Assembly (NCBI GenBank): GCA_025200525.1
Contig: CM045763.1
Span: forward strand, 57,739,530-57,803,529
Length of the DNA: 64,000 nt
Source: Camellia lanceoleosa
Taxonomy: Eukaryota; Streptophyta; Magnoliopsida; Ericales; Theaceae
Reading direction: 5' to 3'
The translations under genes were made by a program, and so were the position numbers. Position 1 is the stretch's first letter. Every line of letters starts with the position of its first letter. The notes beneath the pieces are model-generated. The model ran no database searches and was not told the DNA's origin. It saw only the letters and a list, made by a program, of their open reading frames with translations. Shown one piece after another: positions 32,195 through 44,903 of this stretch.

Positions 32195-32427
32195 GGCCCT
32201 GTTTGGTACAGCTTATTTCAGCTTCCAGCTTAATTTAAGCTATTTTGATGTATTTGGTTTACCTTAACAATACAGCTTATAGCTTTTTGTAAGTCAGAAA
32301 TCAACTTATTCTTTGAGTGGGGCAGGAGAAGCTTAATTTATAAGTCAAAAATCAGCTTATGGTCATAGTTATAAGCTGTTAAGGTATAAGCTATAAGTAT
32401 TTTCCCACAGCTCTACCAAACATGGCC
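32195..32427. mobile_element. MITE, copy 2 of the GGCCCTGTTTGGTA family, nested in the solo LTR
   Basis: Ends GGCCCTGTTTGGTACAG and CTCTACCAAACATGGCC. The interior matches 23191-23432 and the inverted 53280-53529 copy. Confidence 0.85.
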
Positions 32428-32652
32428 TTTATAGGGAGGTGAGGCCATTCGTCGGCTAACACGTGACCGATTCAAATCCTCCACAGATTGTTTTATAATT
32501 CTTATAGATTTATAGTTATCTTAAGAAGTAATTAAGATAACTACACTTTGACCCAAATTCTTAATATAATTATATAAATAAATTAATTTTTAATTAAATT
32601 ACACTCTATCGTATACTAACAGAAAATAAATTATTTATTTTACTACCACACC

Positions 32653-32707
<55 letters not shown>

Positions 32708-32709
32708 TA
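32653..32709 (+). repeat. (TTA)n microsatellite
   Basis: About 19 uninterrupted TTA/ATT units. Confidence 0.98.
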
Positions 32710-32859
32710 TACTTTGATCCCTAAATTCATAATAATTATATTATTTTACAAAATTATACATAATAATACAAAATAAATCATATATTTTTTCTAACTGTAA
32801 TTAAATAATATTAGTATAAATTTTACAGAATAGTTAAAAATCTGGGTTGTTACATTCAT

Positions 32860-33888
32860 ATTCTTGTGTATTTATTGATTTTTTCAAAAATATATTTTGT
32901 AAATATTTTATTTTTTAGGTACATTTCTGTTAGGTGCATTTAAAAAGAAAAAAATGTTTAAAATATTTAAAAAAATTCACTAAAAATAAAAAAGTCAATT
33001 TTTAAAAAATTCAATTTTCACCTCGTAATAAAAATAGTCTTCCATACTCTATTGAAATATTATTAAATATTTTTGTAGGAGAATATTTACCAATATAAAA
33101 AAAAAAAATTACATCTAAAAGCTCAAAAACTAATTTAACAAATAGACTCCATAGTGGGAAAGAAAAATTCAACAAATAAAATTATAATATGAGAGAAATT
33201 ATCAATCTTTAGTAATGATTGATAACCTCCCAAGTAGAAGTATATAAAGGTGGCCAACTGAAATAGGCTAGTTGGTTGAGAATGAAATAGTATGAAATAC
33301 TATTTTACATATTCGTATATTGAGTGGTTGGGTGTTTGAAATCGTTTAAAAACAAGAGTTTCGAATCATTACTATTTGTAAAATGCTATAAATAATCTAT
33401 TTTCTTACTTTATTTTTACACTTTAAGACACAAGTGAATGTGTAATTTATTAATATAGGTTCCATTGTTTTGTGTCTAGTATGTTAAAATACGATTAAAG
33501 AAAATATTATTTATAACATTACTCCAAATATTTAACTTGAATTTATTTTAAGAAAGTTGAGGTATTTAAATTTTTTTTGCTCGACACTATAGTTTTTGAG
33601 ATTTTTATTGCAGTGTTTGGAGACCAATTGGTTACACAATTATTATGGGATTCCCCATCATTGAGTATGTTAGCTTATTTGGTTGAATTTCTTACGCATT
33701 GAAAGTTGATAATCAGAAGTGAAAGTTATACGAATACATCGTTTTGTGACTTATTTTAGTTGTAGCTTAAAAGCTAACTTATTGGCTTAAAAAATGACTT
33801 AACTAATTTGACAAACTTATTTTTTTGCCAAAATGCCAAAATTAAAATTAAAAAAAAAAAACTAGAAATGTATCACGAACTAACTTTT
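32860..33888. other. AT-rich intergenic DNA
   Basis: No gene and no clear element ends seen. Confidence 0.5.
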
Positions 33889-33897
33889 TTTTTATTA

Positions 33898-34160
33898 GGG
33901 CAAATTACAAACACCCCCCTCGAGGTTTGGTGAAAATACAGATTCTCCCCTGAGGTTTGAGAAATTACATCCCGCCCCCTGAGGTTTACATTTTCATAAC
34001 AAATTACCCCCTAGGGTTTTTATTTTCATACAGATTCCCCCCTAATTTTTCCTAATTTATTATGAAAATTTGACCATCAGGGGAGAATTTGTAATTTCTC
34101 AAACCTCAGGGGGGAATCTGTATTTTTACTAAACCTCGAGGGGGTGTTTGTAATTTACCC
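33898..34160. mobile_element. Near-perfect foldback MITE, 263 bp, with 9-bp target duplication
   Basis: Left GGGCAAATTACAAACACCCC, AGGTTTGGTGAAAATACAGA and CCTGAGGTTTGAGAAATTAC. The right is the inverted copy, ending in GTAATTTACCC. Flanks are perfect TTTTTATTA (33889-33897 and 34161-34169). The arms are about 90% identical over about 70 bases by eye, so insertion may be fairly recent. The 9-bp duplication suggests a MULE-driven element. Confidence 0.9.
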
Positions 34161-34169
34161 TTTTTATTA

Positions 34170-35540
34170 TTAACTTTTTACCTCCAAAAGATTTTGTCTT
34201 ATAAATTGTAAATAGAAATTATGCCAAACACTTCGATATAAATTTTCAAAATAAAAAAGTTTGTTTCATAAACTGCACCAAAAATAGTCATTGTCATAGT
34301 ATGATGATAAGAGAAAAAAGAAAAGATTATATGAGTAAAATATAAAAAGTGCAAATATTATTAAATAAATTTTATCAAACAAAATATAAATTTTCCACAA
34401 ACACTGGACCAAATATATATATATTTATATATTTGATACATTATTAAAAATAAAAATTAATTTATATATGTTGTTCTTACGAGCCAATTCAAACCGAGCT
34501 TGGCTCTATTGGAGCACTATTTTGCAGTGTTTAATACCCAACTAACTCTATAAATAAGCTGGGCTTCCAAACTCCATGCTTCAACTCTGCATGCCCCTTT
34601 GGGCCATTCAAAGAGTAATGGGCCATGGTTCGCTAAGTTTTTCAAATTTGTGTATTTTATGAATATTTTTATAATATATATGGCATGACTTCTCTAAAAA
34701 TTTTGAAAAAAATTATCAGTGTGTTAAGTTTGAGTTTTTGGATTAAGTTTTTAAAAAACTGAGTATTTTGATTTTCGTGTTTTTTTTTTTTAGTGAATAT
34801 TTTTAAAATTTTAAATATATTTTTTTACTTTTTAGATGCACTTTACTTAGATGTATCTAAAAAGTAAAAAAATTTGTAAAAAAATATTTTAAAAAATTAA
34901 TAAATACATAAAAATATAAAATGTACTGAATTCTCGTATTATTTTATTTTATTTTATTTTTTGGTATTTAGTGAATTCTTAAAAAAAAAATTTCACAATT
35001 TTTTTACTTTTTAGATATATTTATGTTAGGTATGTCCAAAAATATTTAAAAAATTCAGTAAAAACAAAAAAAACAAAAAAAACGAAAAATAAGAAAATAG
35101 AATTTTTTGAAAAATATTTCTGAAAAACTCTAATCAAGCAAAATTTTTTGACCCAGTAGAGACAACTGGTGATGTCCTAAAAATTCAAATGCTTTCTAAT
35201 TATAAAATGGGAATGTTTCCTTTTTCAGGATCACCAACTGAAGAGATACTATTGAATCTTAATAATTAGAACTGTTTTTAAGTATAAACTGTCTATTAAT
35301 TATTTATAAAAAAAAAACATGACTCAATCATGAATTATTAACATCTGATCAATTTGTTTTTTAATTATTTATTTATTTATTTGTGTGAATAACTTGTTTG
35401 GAAAGTCTTATAAGTAGTAAATAGTTGATCATCGACTTGAATCTAATTATCAAAGTGATGCACATGATCAATTCCACGATAAAGAATCCGTAAATTTCAC
35501 GGGTCAAAGTTGGACCTATCCATAGAAAAGCCATCTCCTA
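34170..35540. other. AT-rich intergenic DNA
   Basis: No gene. Related phrases such as TTTACTTTTTAGAT(G/A)(C/T)A recur near 34826 and 35004. Confidence 0.5.
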
Positions 35541-35541
35541 T

Positions 35542-35669
35542 AAAAAACGAAATTGGTCACGGGTCCCCTAGCTCCTGACCATTCTGGTGCATGCCCCGCA
35601 CCCACACTAGACAAAACGGGTTAACCCTCTGTTCAAAATTGGGCAATACCGTGACCAACTTTGTTTTTT
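35542..35669. mobile_element. Short inverted-repeat element, ~128 bp
   Basis: AAAACGAAATTGGTCACGG and CCGTGACCAACTTTGTTTT are inverted about 85 bases apart. The interior is comparatively GC-rich (CCCCGCACCCACACTAG). Confidence 0.6.
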
Positions 35670-35972
35670 ACATATTACTATTTTTATATTCCATTAACAT
35701 GCAATCCTATGTAGTAGGCATTCATGTTTGTATATTCTGAACATGCACCAACTCTCAAGTTGTCCTTGGCCTTCGCTTTGAAATTTTGAGAGGTTAAAAT
35801 ACATCTTAGTTTCCAATCTATAAAAATAAAATAAAATAAATAAAAAAATAAAAAATAAAAAATTAAACATATCTTAGATTTTGGTATTCAAATGAAAATT
35901 AATTAAAATGCACTAATGACCAAGGTAGTTGATCGATGTCCTACAATCTTGGCTCCATGATATGGTCCTATC

Positions 35973-36870
35973 TAGGGGTGAGGAGCGGATATGCCAATCC
36001 GCCAAAACTGACCGAACCGAATCGATCCGTCACATTTTGGACGGATACGTTATGACGAGCGGACGGTTGTGGATTGATTTTCTCCAATCCGCCAACTTGG
36101 CGGACGGATGGCGGATTTGAGATTCCTTTGGCCGCAACCGAACTGCCAAACCGCGAACACCCCTAATAATTTATAAGACTTTATGCTTTCAATTTATTTA
36201 AATATTTTGTTTGTGTTTTCAATTGAAAAAGAGTTTAAATATTCAGTTGAAAAAAAGTTTTCAACTTGAATATATTTTTTGAATTGAAAAAAATAAACGT
36301 ATTGTTTATCTATATTTTTTGGTTTTTAAATTTAACTCTAAAAATAATAAATAGAAAATATGATATATGTTGGTTAGTTTTTATTTTCAAAAACATATAT
36401 ATATGTAACAATACAGAGACATACAATCTCTACTACTGCCCTGTTCATGGTTTTGATGGTTTGAATTGTTATTATATTTTAAGAATCATATATTGTAATA
36501 CTTTATGTGGATGAATCATGCTGTTATTGTAATATATGGATAAGCCATGCAGTAATTGTGATATTCTAAAGTTTCAAACTTTCTTTTTTTAGATGAGACA
36601 TACAGTGATTGTAATAGTTTTTTAAGTCGTTGACTGTATACTTTTTTTTTTTTTTTTTTGAGGAAGTGCACAAGTTAAATTATGTTGAAAATTTATAAAA
36701 TCTTAAACCGCCAAACCAATTCGCATCCATCCGCCAAACCGCCAATCTGCTCAATCCACATCTGTCGGATTGGCAGACGGATGCAGATTGATTTTTTTTA
36801 ATCCGCCAATCTGGCGGACGGATGATGGATTGGAGGTTTCGTGGCCGCAACCGACCCGCGCCCACCCCTA
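35973..36870. mobile_element. Non-autonomous hAT-type element, 898 bp, with 8-bp target duplication
   Basis: Ends TAGGGGTG and CACCCCTA, flanked by perfect GTCCTATC (35965-35972 and 36871-36878). GC-rich subterminal blocks with CGGACGGATG and ATCCGCCAA occur at both ends. The AT-rich centre has no gene. The 8-bp duplication is the hAT hallmark. A decayed relative lies at 41620-42020. Confidence 0.85.
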
Positions 36871-36879
36871 GTCCTATCC

Positions 36880-38010
36880 CTTGTCTCTTGTACTTCAAAA
36901 AATTACTCTTTTTCTTATTTTAAGAAGTTTTAGAAAATATACTGAAAATAATATGTGTGAACTGAATTCATTAGAGATATTACTAATATCACATTAAATT
37001 TGAATGTACACATAGGGATAAATTTGAGACAAGACCAATGAGGCCACTGCATAAGCTCCCAAATTTTAACAAAATTTAGGGGCCCTAATTAATTTTAACT
37101 TTTGCTGTATTAGTATATTAAAAAATTGTGGGTCCAGAGATCTAAGTATACATTCTAAATTAAAGTATGTAAGTTTAATTAGTAATTTTGAATCTAAAAA
37201 TACAAAAACATATATATATATATATAAATAAATAAAAATTGATTGATACTTTATTGTATTGGTTAAATTTTTATTTTTTACTATAAGGTTAGATTTTATT
37301 TGATATTTTTTCATATTGTGAATTGGATTTTGTTAGATTATAAAATAACAAGATCATATTTTTATCTTTTTGAATTCTTATAATGATTTATTCATGTAAG
37401 TATCTTTTAGTAATTATATATGCAAGCAAAATTTGTATATCAAATAAATGAAATAGTAAGAACTCATCATTTCGCCCACATTTTTATCTTTTTCTTCTTT
37501 TTTTTTTCATTTTTTTTTATAACAAATGCAAAATTTTGGATATGTACGACGATATAATTATATATAAGGTACTCAAGCAATAGGTTTATTTTTGAATCTT
37601 TTGAGTTGTTATGCCCAATCTCTAATCTCTTTGAACTAAAATAATACAATTTGTTCAAAAGGACAACTATCTGTTGCAATCAACCCATTTGTCTATCTCT
37701 TGAAATCATCTCATTTCTTGAAATCATCCAACTTGCCTATCTGTTAAAATTCACCAAAGCTATTTCCTTATTTATTGAAATTCAGCAAACAACCTATTTG
37801 TTGAAATGTGACACATGTCACTCCGGCGACTTTTTCAGCACCAATGACTTTTCCGACATATCTTTACAACCAAACAAGATTTTCCCTTAGATCTAATACC
37901 TTATACACCTTTTAGGATGGACTTTCATCAAATTTTTCTTATAAAGGATTGGGTTTCTCTCAAAAATTCAAAAAAAAAAAAATTTAGGACCCAGCCCTGG
38001 CTACACTTTA
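36880..38010. other. Intergenic DNA, possible decayed hAT element
   Basis: Near 37060-37090 (AAATTTAGGGGCCCTAAT) and 37975-38005 (AAATTTAGGACCCAGCCCTGG) the sequence resembles flanks seen in plant hAT elements, but I found no convincing paired ends or target duplication. No gene. Confidence 0.3.
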
Positions 38011-39340
38011 CATTTTATATTCCTGACACTGTTTTGAATGCCTAGAGTTTTCAGGGAAGTTTTGCCCACATTGAAAAAGACTTTAATTATTCTAATGTCA
38101 AACATAAAAGTCATGAGACTTTTGGAAAAAATTTGAATAGTTATGTCCAATCCAAAAGACAAACCTCACATGAAAAGTGAGATACCAAATTTACCAAAAG
38201 TCATAGCCCTAAAATAAACTAAGACATAAGGGTTTGAATTTTTTCAGAGCCAATTGGTCAGTGTACAAAGTATGAAATGAGTAAAGTGAAGGGGAGGTCA
38301 GGAAATCTATGTCATGGCAACTGTTTGTGGTTGTCGGTGAGCCAACTCTTCAACTTGGAAAAAAGCAGAATTCCCATATAACCAAAACTCTGTCCGTTTG
38401 CTTTTGTTGGTATATTTGAAGTTTAAAGGGCAAAGAGCTGCTGTTTTTGATGTGTTTGTGTGTTGTTGGAAGCTTCTACGACTCTCAAGATGCTTTTGAG
38501 AGAATGAGATAGTTTATATAGATAATTTACAAAGTTATGATACCTACTTAGAAAAAATAATTAAAAAATATTTATAATTTGAATGTGTGATATAAGTTAA
38601 ACTTGGTTGCTCAGAAGGAAAATGATTTGCAAATAATTTCTTTTAAGAAACTTATACTCACCTCTTTTTGAGATTTGAAAAAAAAATATGCTTAACTCAC
38701 ATTTTTAACATAATTATATTGGTGTCCCATTTAATAATGTTAAAATGACTGAAACTAATATAGATTGTAAGTAAACACTAAAATAAACAATGAGAAATAT
38801 ACACTTTAGTTAGAAAAAAGTGAATATTATATTTTCATTACTGACAAAAAAGGGCCTAATTGTTATCTGAATTAAAATTTCAAGAGAGACCAATATAATT
38901 ATATCAAAAGTGTGGAACTAACTGTATTTTTTTCAATCCTCATGAGAGTTGAGTGTAATTTACCATTTCTTTTAATACAAAAAAACTCTACTAAAATGAT
39001 GTGGCTATAAATTTTTTGAAATAATAAGTCATCCTAATGGATTTTTTGATTTAAAATGCATGACTACAAATTAATTTGCTACATCATTATTATGTATAAT
39101 TTTTTTGTACAATTTTTTTATTTGATATATGTTACTCTATTTAAAATGAATTTGATTTACATATATATTTTAAATTATTTTTGAATATTTTTTTTTTTGC
39201 TTTTCATTTTGTGGGTAGTATTCTTATAAAGGAGAATAGCCCTGCAGTGGTGTCAGTGTAATTTAATTACATATTAATAAAAAAATTTATAATTTTAATT
39301 ACATTTATTTGTAAATATTTTTTTGATTGAATGTCAGTGT
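38011..39340. other. AT-rich intergenic DNA
   Basis: No gene or clear element ends seen. Confidence 0.5.
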
Positions 39341-39883
39341 GAGCATCTCTAATGGTATTTGCTATAATGCCATTGCTATTGCTATAATTTAGCAATGAAT
39401 AGTAGCAATTTGTCAAATTATAGCAATGGTGCTTCAATGGTACCCATGCTATTTTGGCAAATCTCAACCAACTTTCTTTCTAAATTTGTAGATATTGTTT
39501 GGATATAAATTTTTTAGTGATTTTTTTTTTTTTTTTTGTGACCTTTTTTTTAACTGTTTGTAAAAAAAAAATTATATATTTTCATTATACCCGACTAGAC
39601 AAATATAAAAAATTAAAAGAAATTGAAAAATTAAAAATAAATAAATAAATATAATTCATCCTACCAAAAAAACAAACTATTACAAAAATTTTGGAGCCAA
39701 ATTCTGTTTATTTGGATGATGTGGCAAGTTTGGCAATTGCCAAACTTGTTGCCAAATTTGAGAGATGAAATGACATTTGCAAAATTTGGCAAGGGTTATA
39801 GCAGCCTATTGGAGCAACATTTTTTAAAATTTTTGTCAAATTTTGACAATAACAACTCAAATAACTTGCTATTGAAGATGCTC
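39341..39883. mobile_element. MITE, ~543 bp, GAGCATCTC...GATGCTC ends
   Basis: Left GAGCATCTCTAATGGTATTTGC, right GCTATTGAAGATGCTC. TAGCAAT and CAAATT(T/A)GGCAA phrases recur inverted inside. GAGCATCTC-type ends are common in plant Tourist-like elements. The target duplication was not resolved. Confidence 0.65.
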
Positions 39884-41619
39884 TTATAATCTATTTTTTG
39901 GGGAGTTGGGGGAGTTGGGTCTAAGGTACACTAGACTTGAGACTAGTTTTATCGTTTTTTAACCACTAAAGAAGAATGAACAAGACATTCATAAATTGAC
40001 AAGACTTGATTAAAACTAATAAGATTTAATCACTGTAATGGTTGATAATAAACAATCTACTAGAATAAAAACATGTAAAAGGTGACAATATTGCCTTTGT
40101 CCTTCACCATGAATCTCGCTTTTCAAAACTCTCTCATGGACTTTGGATAGAGCAGCACCCCTTACGGTAGAAGCTTTGGAAATTTCAGTGCTCAACACGA
40201 ATTTCATTGTGAAATCTGATTGATATATATTTACTCTAAAAGTGATTTCAATAGAAAAAAGTTCACAATAATGGGTTTTTTACTTGACTATAGCTCACAA
40301 GCTACCAAGATATATAATATGGTTTCATAGCTTGAGTTGCAATCCACAGTAATTTTGCAATTCAATCCTTTGACTTAATCCAATTAATTCATTACCAATA
40401 TGGGTTATAATAAATTTAGATCTTCTAAAATTAAGTTGTAGAGTAATTTATAAAGTAAGATATTGATTGATTAATATAACTACTTAGATAATAACCACTT
40501 TATATATTTACCATGTCCATAAATTTGTTGACCAATTAAAAATTTATTGGTCAAGAGAGGGATAGAGAGACCACAATGAGAAAATCACAAGGAGAGAGAA
40601 AAAGAAACATGGAAGATTTTAAAATTTCGGGAGGGGTCAATGGTGTCATGGTGGTATGGGCTGGGGGTAGGCGGAGGGGATTGGGATGGGGTGGTGGTGG
40701 TAGTAGGGAAAGGTATTTCGGTGGGGGGGAGGGGTTGTTGGTGAAGGGATTGAGGAAAGGTCTGGCCGACAATTGACATGGTAGAGCAGTGAAAAGACAA
40801 AGATAGATGGAGGGGGTATTTTAGTAATTGGCTTGGTAGATTCCACCTCTTTGTAATTATTTTTATTTCTCATTTTTTGTAATTCTTTCTTCTTTAATTT
40901 CTATTTTTCTGTAATTCTCCCTTAATTTTTTGCATCAATTTCTTTTTTTATTTGTTTGTTTATTTTTAATATTTTTTTGATAAGGTTTACTTTTAATACT
41001 TGAATTACAAAGAATTTATGTAATTGACTCCAAGATTTGTATAGTTTAGAATAAGATTTGGATAGTCTGACAAGTGTAACAACCACAAGATTAGTAAGCT
41101 TCTCTCCTAAGGTTTTGTCAACTCCTATTCTGTTGTGTACATAGACTGGACTTGTTTTGTTATTACAAACTAAAACAAGTAAAGAGATTGCTTATACATT
41201 AAGGAATAATTGAGATCATTAATGATCAAATGGGCTCAAGATATGCCTAAATTGAATGAATCTACAAATATATATATACATACATAAAGAGAGATTAATT
41301 GAAGACTGAAATTAATATATAAAAATGCTGATATTCTGATGAGGAAAGAAATTGACTAGTCACCTCTCCATTTTGAGTTTTTTTATTTTATTTTATAAAA
41401 TTATTTATTATTATCCCTATTGAGATATTTGAAGTCTTATTTGATGGCTCAACAACCTCCCATCCCATGCCTCGTGTACGTTTGTTATTCTCCAGCACAT
41501 ATCTTTAAAAGAAAAAGCTATCTATTGTACAGTGAGGAGAGCCACCGCTAAGTTATCTTGTGGATCCGTTGAGCTCGTTTAACCTAATCGAACTAATCTA
41601 ACCTAATTGATTTTAGACA
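39884..41619. other. Intergenic DNA with a G-rich patch
   Basis: No gene is supported. 40620-40750 is strongly G-rich on the plus strand (GGGGGTAGGCGGAGGGGATT, GGTGGGGGGGAGGGG). Open frames there are composition artefacts. Confidence 0.5.
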
Positions 41620-42020
41620 AATGTTTGTATTTTGACAGACGGATGTAAATGAAATATTTCAAAATTAACAAATTCAGATGGTGGATCAACCATTCTGCAC
41701 CCACATGAACCAGATCTGTCCAAAATGAAGCAAAAAAAAAAAAAAAAAAAACTGCTAATAAGTAATAACATAGAATATAAATAATAAATATATATTTTTA
41801 TGAAAATGGAAAATAATACCTTAAAAGTATGTGTGTGGTGCTGTGACCTATTATAGACAAAATATAGATGAAGTAAAGTCCAAACTGTCAAACCAATCGC
41901 ATTCATCCGCCAACTCGTACGGCCTGCTCAATCTGCATCCTCCAAACCGATGGACGGATGCAGATTAATTTTTTTCTAATCCATCTAATTTTGGATGGAT
42001 GGCAGATGGGATGCCACCTT
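41620..42020. mobile_element. Decayed copy related to the hAT-type element at 35973
   Basis: Shares CAAACTGTCAAACCAATCGC-like, CATCCGCCAA, CTGCTCAATC and GGACGGATGCAGATT phrases with 36700-36800, in the same order. The outer ends are lost. Confidence 0.5.
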
Positions 42021-42029
42021 GATAAATTT

Positions 42030-42660
42030 AAATTTAAAAATATTACTTAAATGGGTAAATTATACTTAACTCCCTGCGGTTTAAAAAAAAATACAATAAG
42101 TCTTACAGTTTCGATATAATTATACTGATTTTTTTTAATAAGGTTAAATGAATCGAGATTAATGCAGATGGTGAAAGAATATAAAATAAATAACGTAAAA
42201 TATAAAATTTTATGTAAAAGAAATCATAATATCATTTTTTTTAAACAACTAATAAATTATTAATGACTCAAGATTAGAACTAAAGTAAAATATTATTAAA
42301 ATGATAGCCTTGTATTTTAAACCATACATTATAAAGCAGGTTGTTTTGTTTTAACTTTTAATTTAGACGGTTAGATAATCATGACAAGATTACGAGAAAA
42401 GTTAGGAATCATGAAATTTTTTTTATGAAATTGATCATGAAAAATTTATGATCCTTGGATTACCTTGATTAGTGTGTGGTGATTTATTCTAAATATAATC
42501 CAAATGTCACAAAGCTTTCATGATTGTTTTTATGAAAAAATTTTCATGATACCTAATATTGCTGCAAGATTATTATCGAGAAAAAAAAAAAACAAAGGAG
42601 GATCTTGTTTCATCTCTAAAACGGTCATGGTTGACATTTATTTGGAAGAGAAAGGAAAAG
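42030..42660. other. AT-rich intergenic DNA
   Basis: No gene. 42055-42125 has a GGTAAATTATACTTAACTCC phrase like the ends of the foldback elements at 29500 and 33898, without a partner. Confidence 0.4.
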
Positions 42661-42667
42661 AATTATA

Positions 42668-42832
42668 AAAAAGTAATGTTAGAGGTTTTAAAAGTTTTAT
42701 TAAAATTTTTATTAAAAGTTTTATATGGGTGTGAGACCCATGTTATGTGGGTTTTATGTGAGCTTTACACTCATATGAGACATTTGATAAAAATTTTGAT
42801 AAAATTTTTGAAATCTGTAATATTTTTGTTAT
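42668..42832. mobile_element. MITE, copy 2 of the GTTAGAGG family
   Basis: Left AAAGTAATGTTAGAGG; right, reversed, CAAAAATATTACAGATT. The interior GGGTGTGAGACCCATGT and CACTCATATGAGACATTTGA align with 19137-19300. Confidence 0.8.
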
Positions 42833-42839
42833 AAAAAAA

Positions 42840-43530
42840 AAAAAAAAAACCATAAGGAAATGGAGATTATTAATATTATGTATTTCAATATTTAATGCCA
42901 AAACTTTTGCTTCGAGCATTGTAATTCCTCAGTGTGTATATTTTAAGAGAATGTCACTGCTAAAAGAGTCCATATTAAAGGGAATATGTGCTAATCTTTC
43001 ATTTTTTTATTTACTTTTTGCAATATAATATATATTTTTTTCTTTTTTAAATATAAAGTATACTTAGCCATTTGAATTTAAATGCTACCAACTCTAACTT
43101 AATTCCCTACTATGGTCCCTACATTCTTCATATGCCGCTGTAATTTGGTTAGGTAGGAATTTACAGACTAACTAAACTTGGAAAACAATGTACAAATGAG
43201 GCAGCCCGATGACCTAACCATGTGATTCTTATCTTCCTCGAAGTATATTCCTATTTTACCCTTTTGCAACCATTGCACAACCTCAACTTTCAATTGCACT
43301 TCGGTTGTTTCCAAGCCTATTTATGGTATTCAAAGAAAAGGGAGAAATTAATTAATCCACTATATTCAAATTTCAAATGAGAAAATGTGACTTGCAAAAT
43401 ATAAGAAAAGAAACACCATTGAATCTTGCACATGAATTTTGTCACCATTATCTAATTGTTGCATTTGTATGCGTTGTTTGAAAATTTGAAAAATACAAAA
43501 ATTTTGAAATTTACTAATAGTATACTCTTA
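42840..43530. other. AT-rich intergenic DNA
   Basis: No gene recognised. The less AT-rich patch near 43120-43320 has no open frame of note. Confidence 0.45.
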
Positions 43531-43544
43531 GTTGTCTGAAATTA

Positions 43545-44095
43545 AATTTCTTTAACCGTTACACTAAGAGTTGTATGATGATTTGATGGTTACAAATTTC
43601 AAAATTTTAAAGGTAATTTTTTTTTTTTGGATTAAATTTGACAACTTTAATCTTGTGACATTTCGCAATACATCTGTATCATTAATGCAAATGTAAATAT
43701 CTAACCGTTACACTAAGAGTTGTATAATGATCCAACGTTTAAGAACTTCAAAATTCAAGAAGTATAATCCAATTTAACCTTTGATTAAATTTGACTTACG
43801 CCTCGTTTAATAACATTCAATTTTAGTCTAAAAGTCAAAAAATTATTAAAAAAAATTTAAAAACCAACAAATTATACCAAAAAGTCAAATATTCTTTTTT
43901 CTCTCTATGTTTTGCATATCTTTTTGTAAAAAATTATCTTAAACATACTAATTTTTTTTACTTATTACTTTAGTCAAAAAATTAAAAAATTACTAAAATA
44001 ATTTATTCCTAAACAAGGCATTAGTGATGCATCTGCATCATTGTAAGATGTAAATATCTAACCATTACACCAAGAGTTGTATGATGATGGTGTCA
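43545..44095 (+). repeat. Three diverged direct repeats interrupted by a MITE
   Basis: TAACCGTTACACTAAGAGTT with GTATGATGAT occurs near 43551, 43701 and 44060. Copies 1 and 2 are about 150 bases apart. The Tourist-like MITE at 43799-44020 separates copies 2 and 3. Confidence 0.75.
43799..44020. mobile_element. Tourist-like MITE, copy 2, 222 bp
   Basis: Ends CGCCTCGTTTAAT and CCTAAACAAGGCA with TTA on both sides (43796-43798 and 44021-44023). The interior matches 19713-19942. Confidence 0.8.
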
Positions 44096-44099
44096 AATT

Positions 44100-44660
44100 T
44101 CAAATTTTAAGAAGATTGACTATTTTAGTAATTTTTTGACTATTTATAAAAATATACGAATAAAGATTAGGACTTCCTTCGGGGGTCACCCTTGACCCCC
44201 TTTGCTTTTGATTGGTCAACTTTTTTTTTTTTTCAATCCCCAACCCCACGTGTGTGTTAGGGTGATGAGGGTGGGAGTTTTAAAGGGGTCTGAATCAATG
44301 CTCAAAATATATATATAGTGATTTTTTGACTTGTTATGAAAATATATATAGTGATAGAAAGTAGAGAGTGATATTATAAATTATACTGATTTTTTAACTT
44401 GTTAGCTAAAACTTCAAGTCGTCAAATGATAATTTCTTAACTTTGTACAAAAAGATATGTAAAAAAAAATTAATGTAATAATTTATAATAAATTTTTTAT
44501 CAAAATTTTAAGTTGTTAAAATTTTGGTAAAGAATTTTTTACCAAAATAAAGATATGCTAAAGGACGCCCGAGCACTCTCAAAATCAAATTTTTTGATAC
44601 CAATTAAAAAGAACTTGGGACAAGAATTGTGCTACCCCCTCATTGTAGGCGACATGAGAT
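44100..44660. other. AT-rich intergenic DNA
   Basis: No gene. It includes a hairpin GGGGTCACCCTTGACCCC (44184-44201). Confidence 0.45.
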
Positions 44661-44666
44661 TCTCAG

Positions 44667-44903
44667 GGTTGGTTTGGCAAGGGTTCATTGAGTTTTTTTG
44701 GCTTAATGAGTCACAAAAGACAGAATAGGTTCATGAGCCACAATAGACAAAACATCCCATCCAATCCCATAATCATTACACTCTTCTCTCACAAAAAAGT
44801 TAAAAAAATCAAAAAGCCAAAAGCCTTTTCCAAACTAAGTTTTTGAACCCAAATTCATATAGCTAAAAAAATCAAAAAGTCAACCCGCTTCCCAAACGGA
44901 AGC
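44667..44903. mobile_element. MITE, inverted copy of the CCGTTTGGGAAG family
   Basis: Ends GGTTGGTTTGGCAAGG and CGCTTCCCAAACGG. The interior CATAATCATTACACTCTTCT is the reverse complement of the shared block in 24377-24610 and 24702-24950. Confidence 0.7.

Larger units (their letters stand above)
31064..32854 (-). mobile_element. Solo LTR (gypsy type, minus orientation), 1.79 kb
   Basis: Starts TGTCACGACCCG and ends GGGTTGTTACA, flanked by perfect 5-bp duplications TTCAT (31059-31063 and 32855-32859). On the minus strand this is TGTAACAACCC...GGTCGTGACA, typical of chromovirus-like gypsy LTRs. There is no internal coding region, so it is read as a solo LTR. It contains a nested MITE, a microsatellite and a 48-bp tandem duplication. 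A block (GGATTCAAGAGATGGCTC, then TAGCACTTAGCTCCGTACAA) is shared with the LTR at 52682. Confidence 0.9.

Noticed and set aside
36880..38010. A complete hAT element with CAGGGC ends
   Set aside because: Only one end-like phrase (CCCAGCCCTGG) is convincing, and no 8-bp duplication could be matched.
40551..40873. Overlapping open frames in both strands
   Set aside because: They arise from a G-rich tract and have no recognisable domain, start context or introns.
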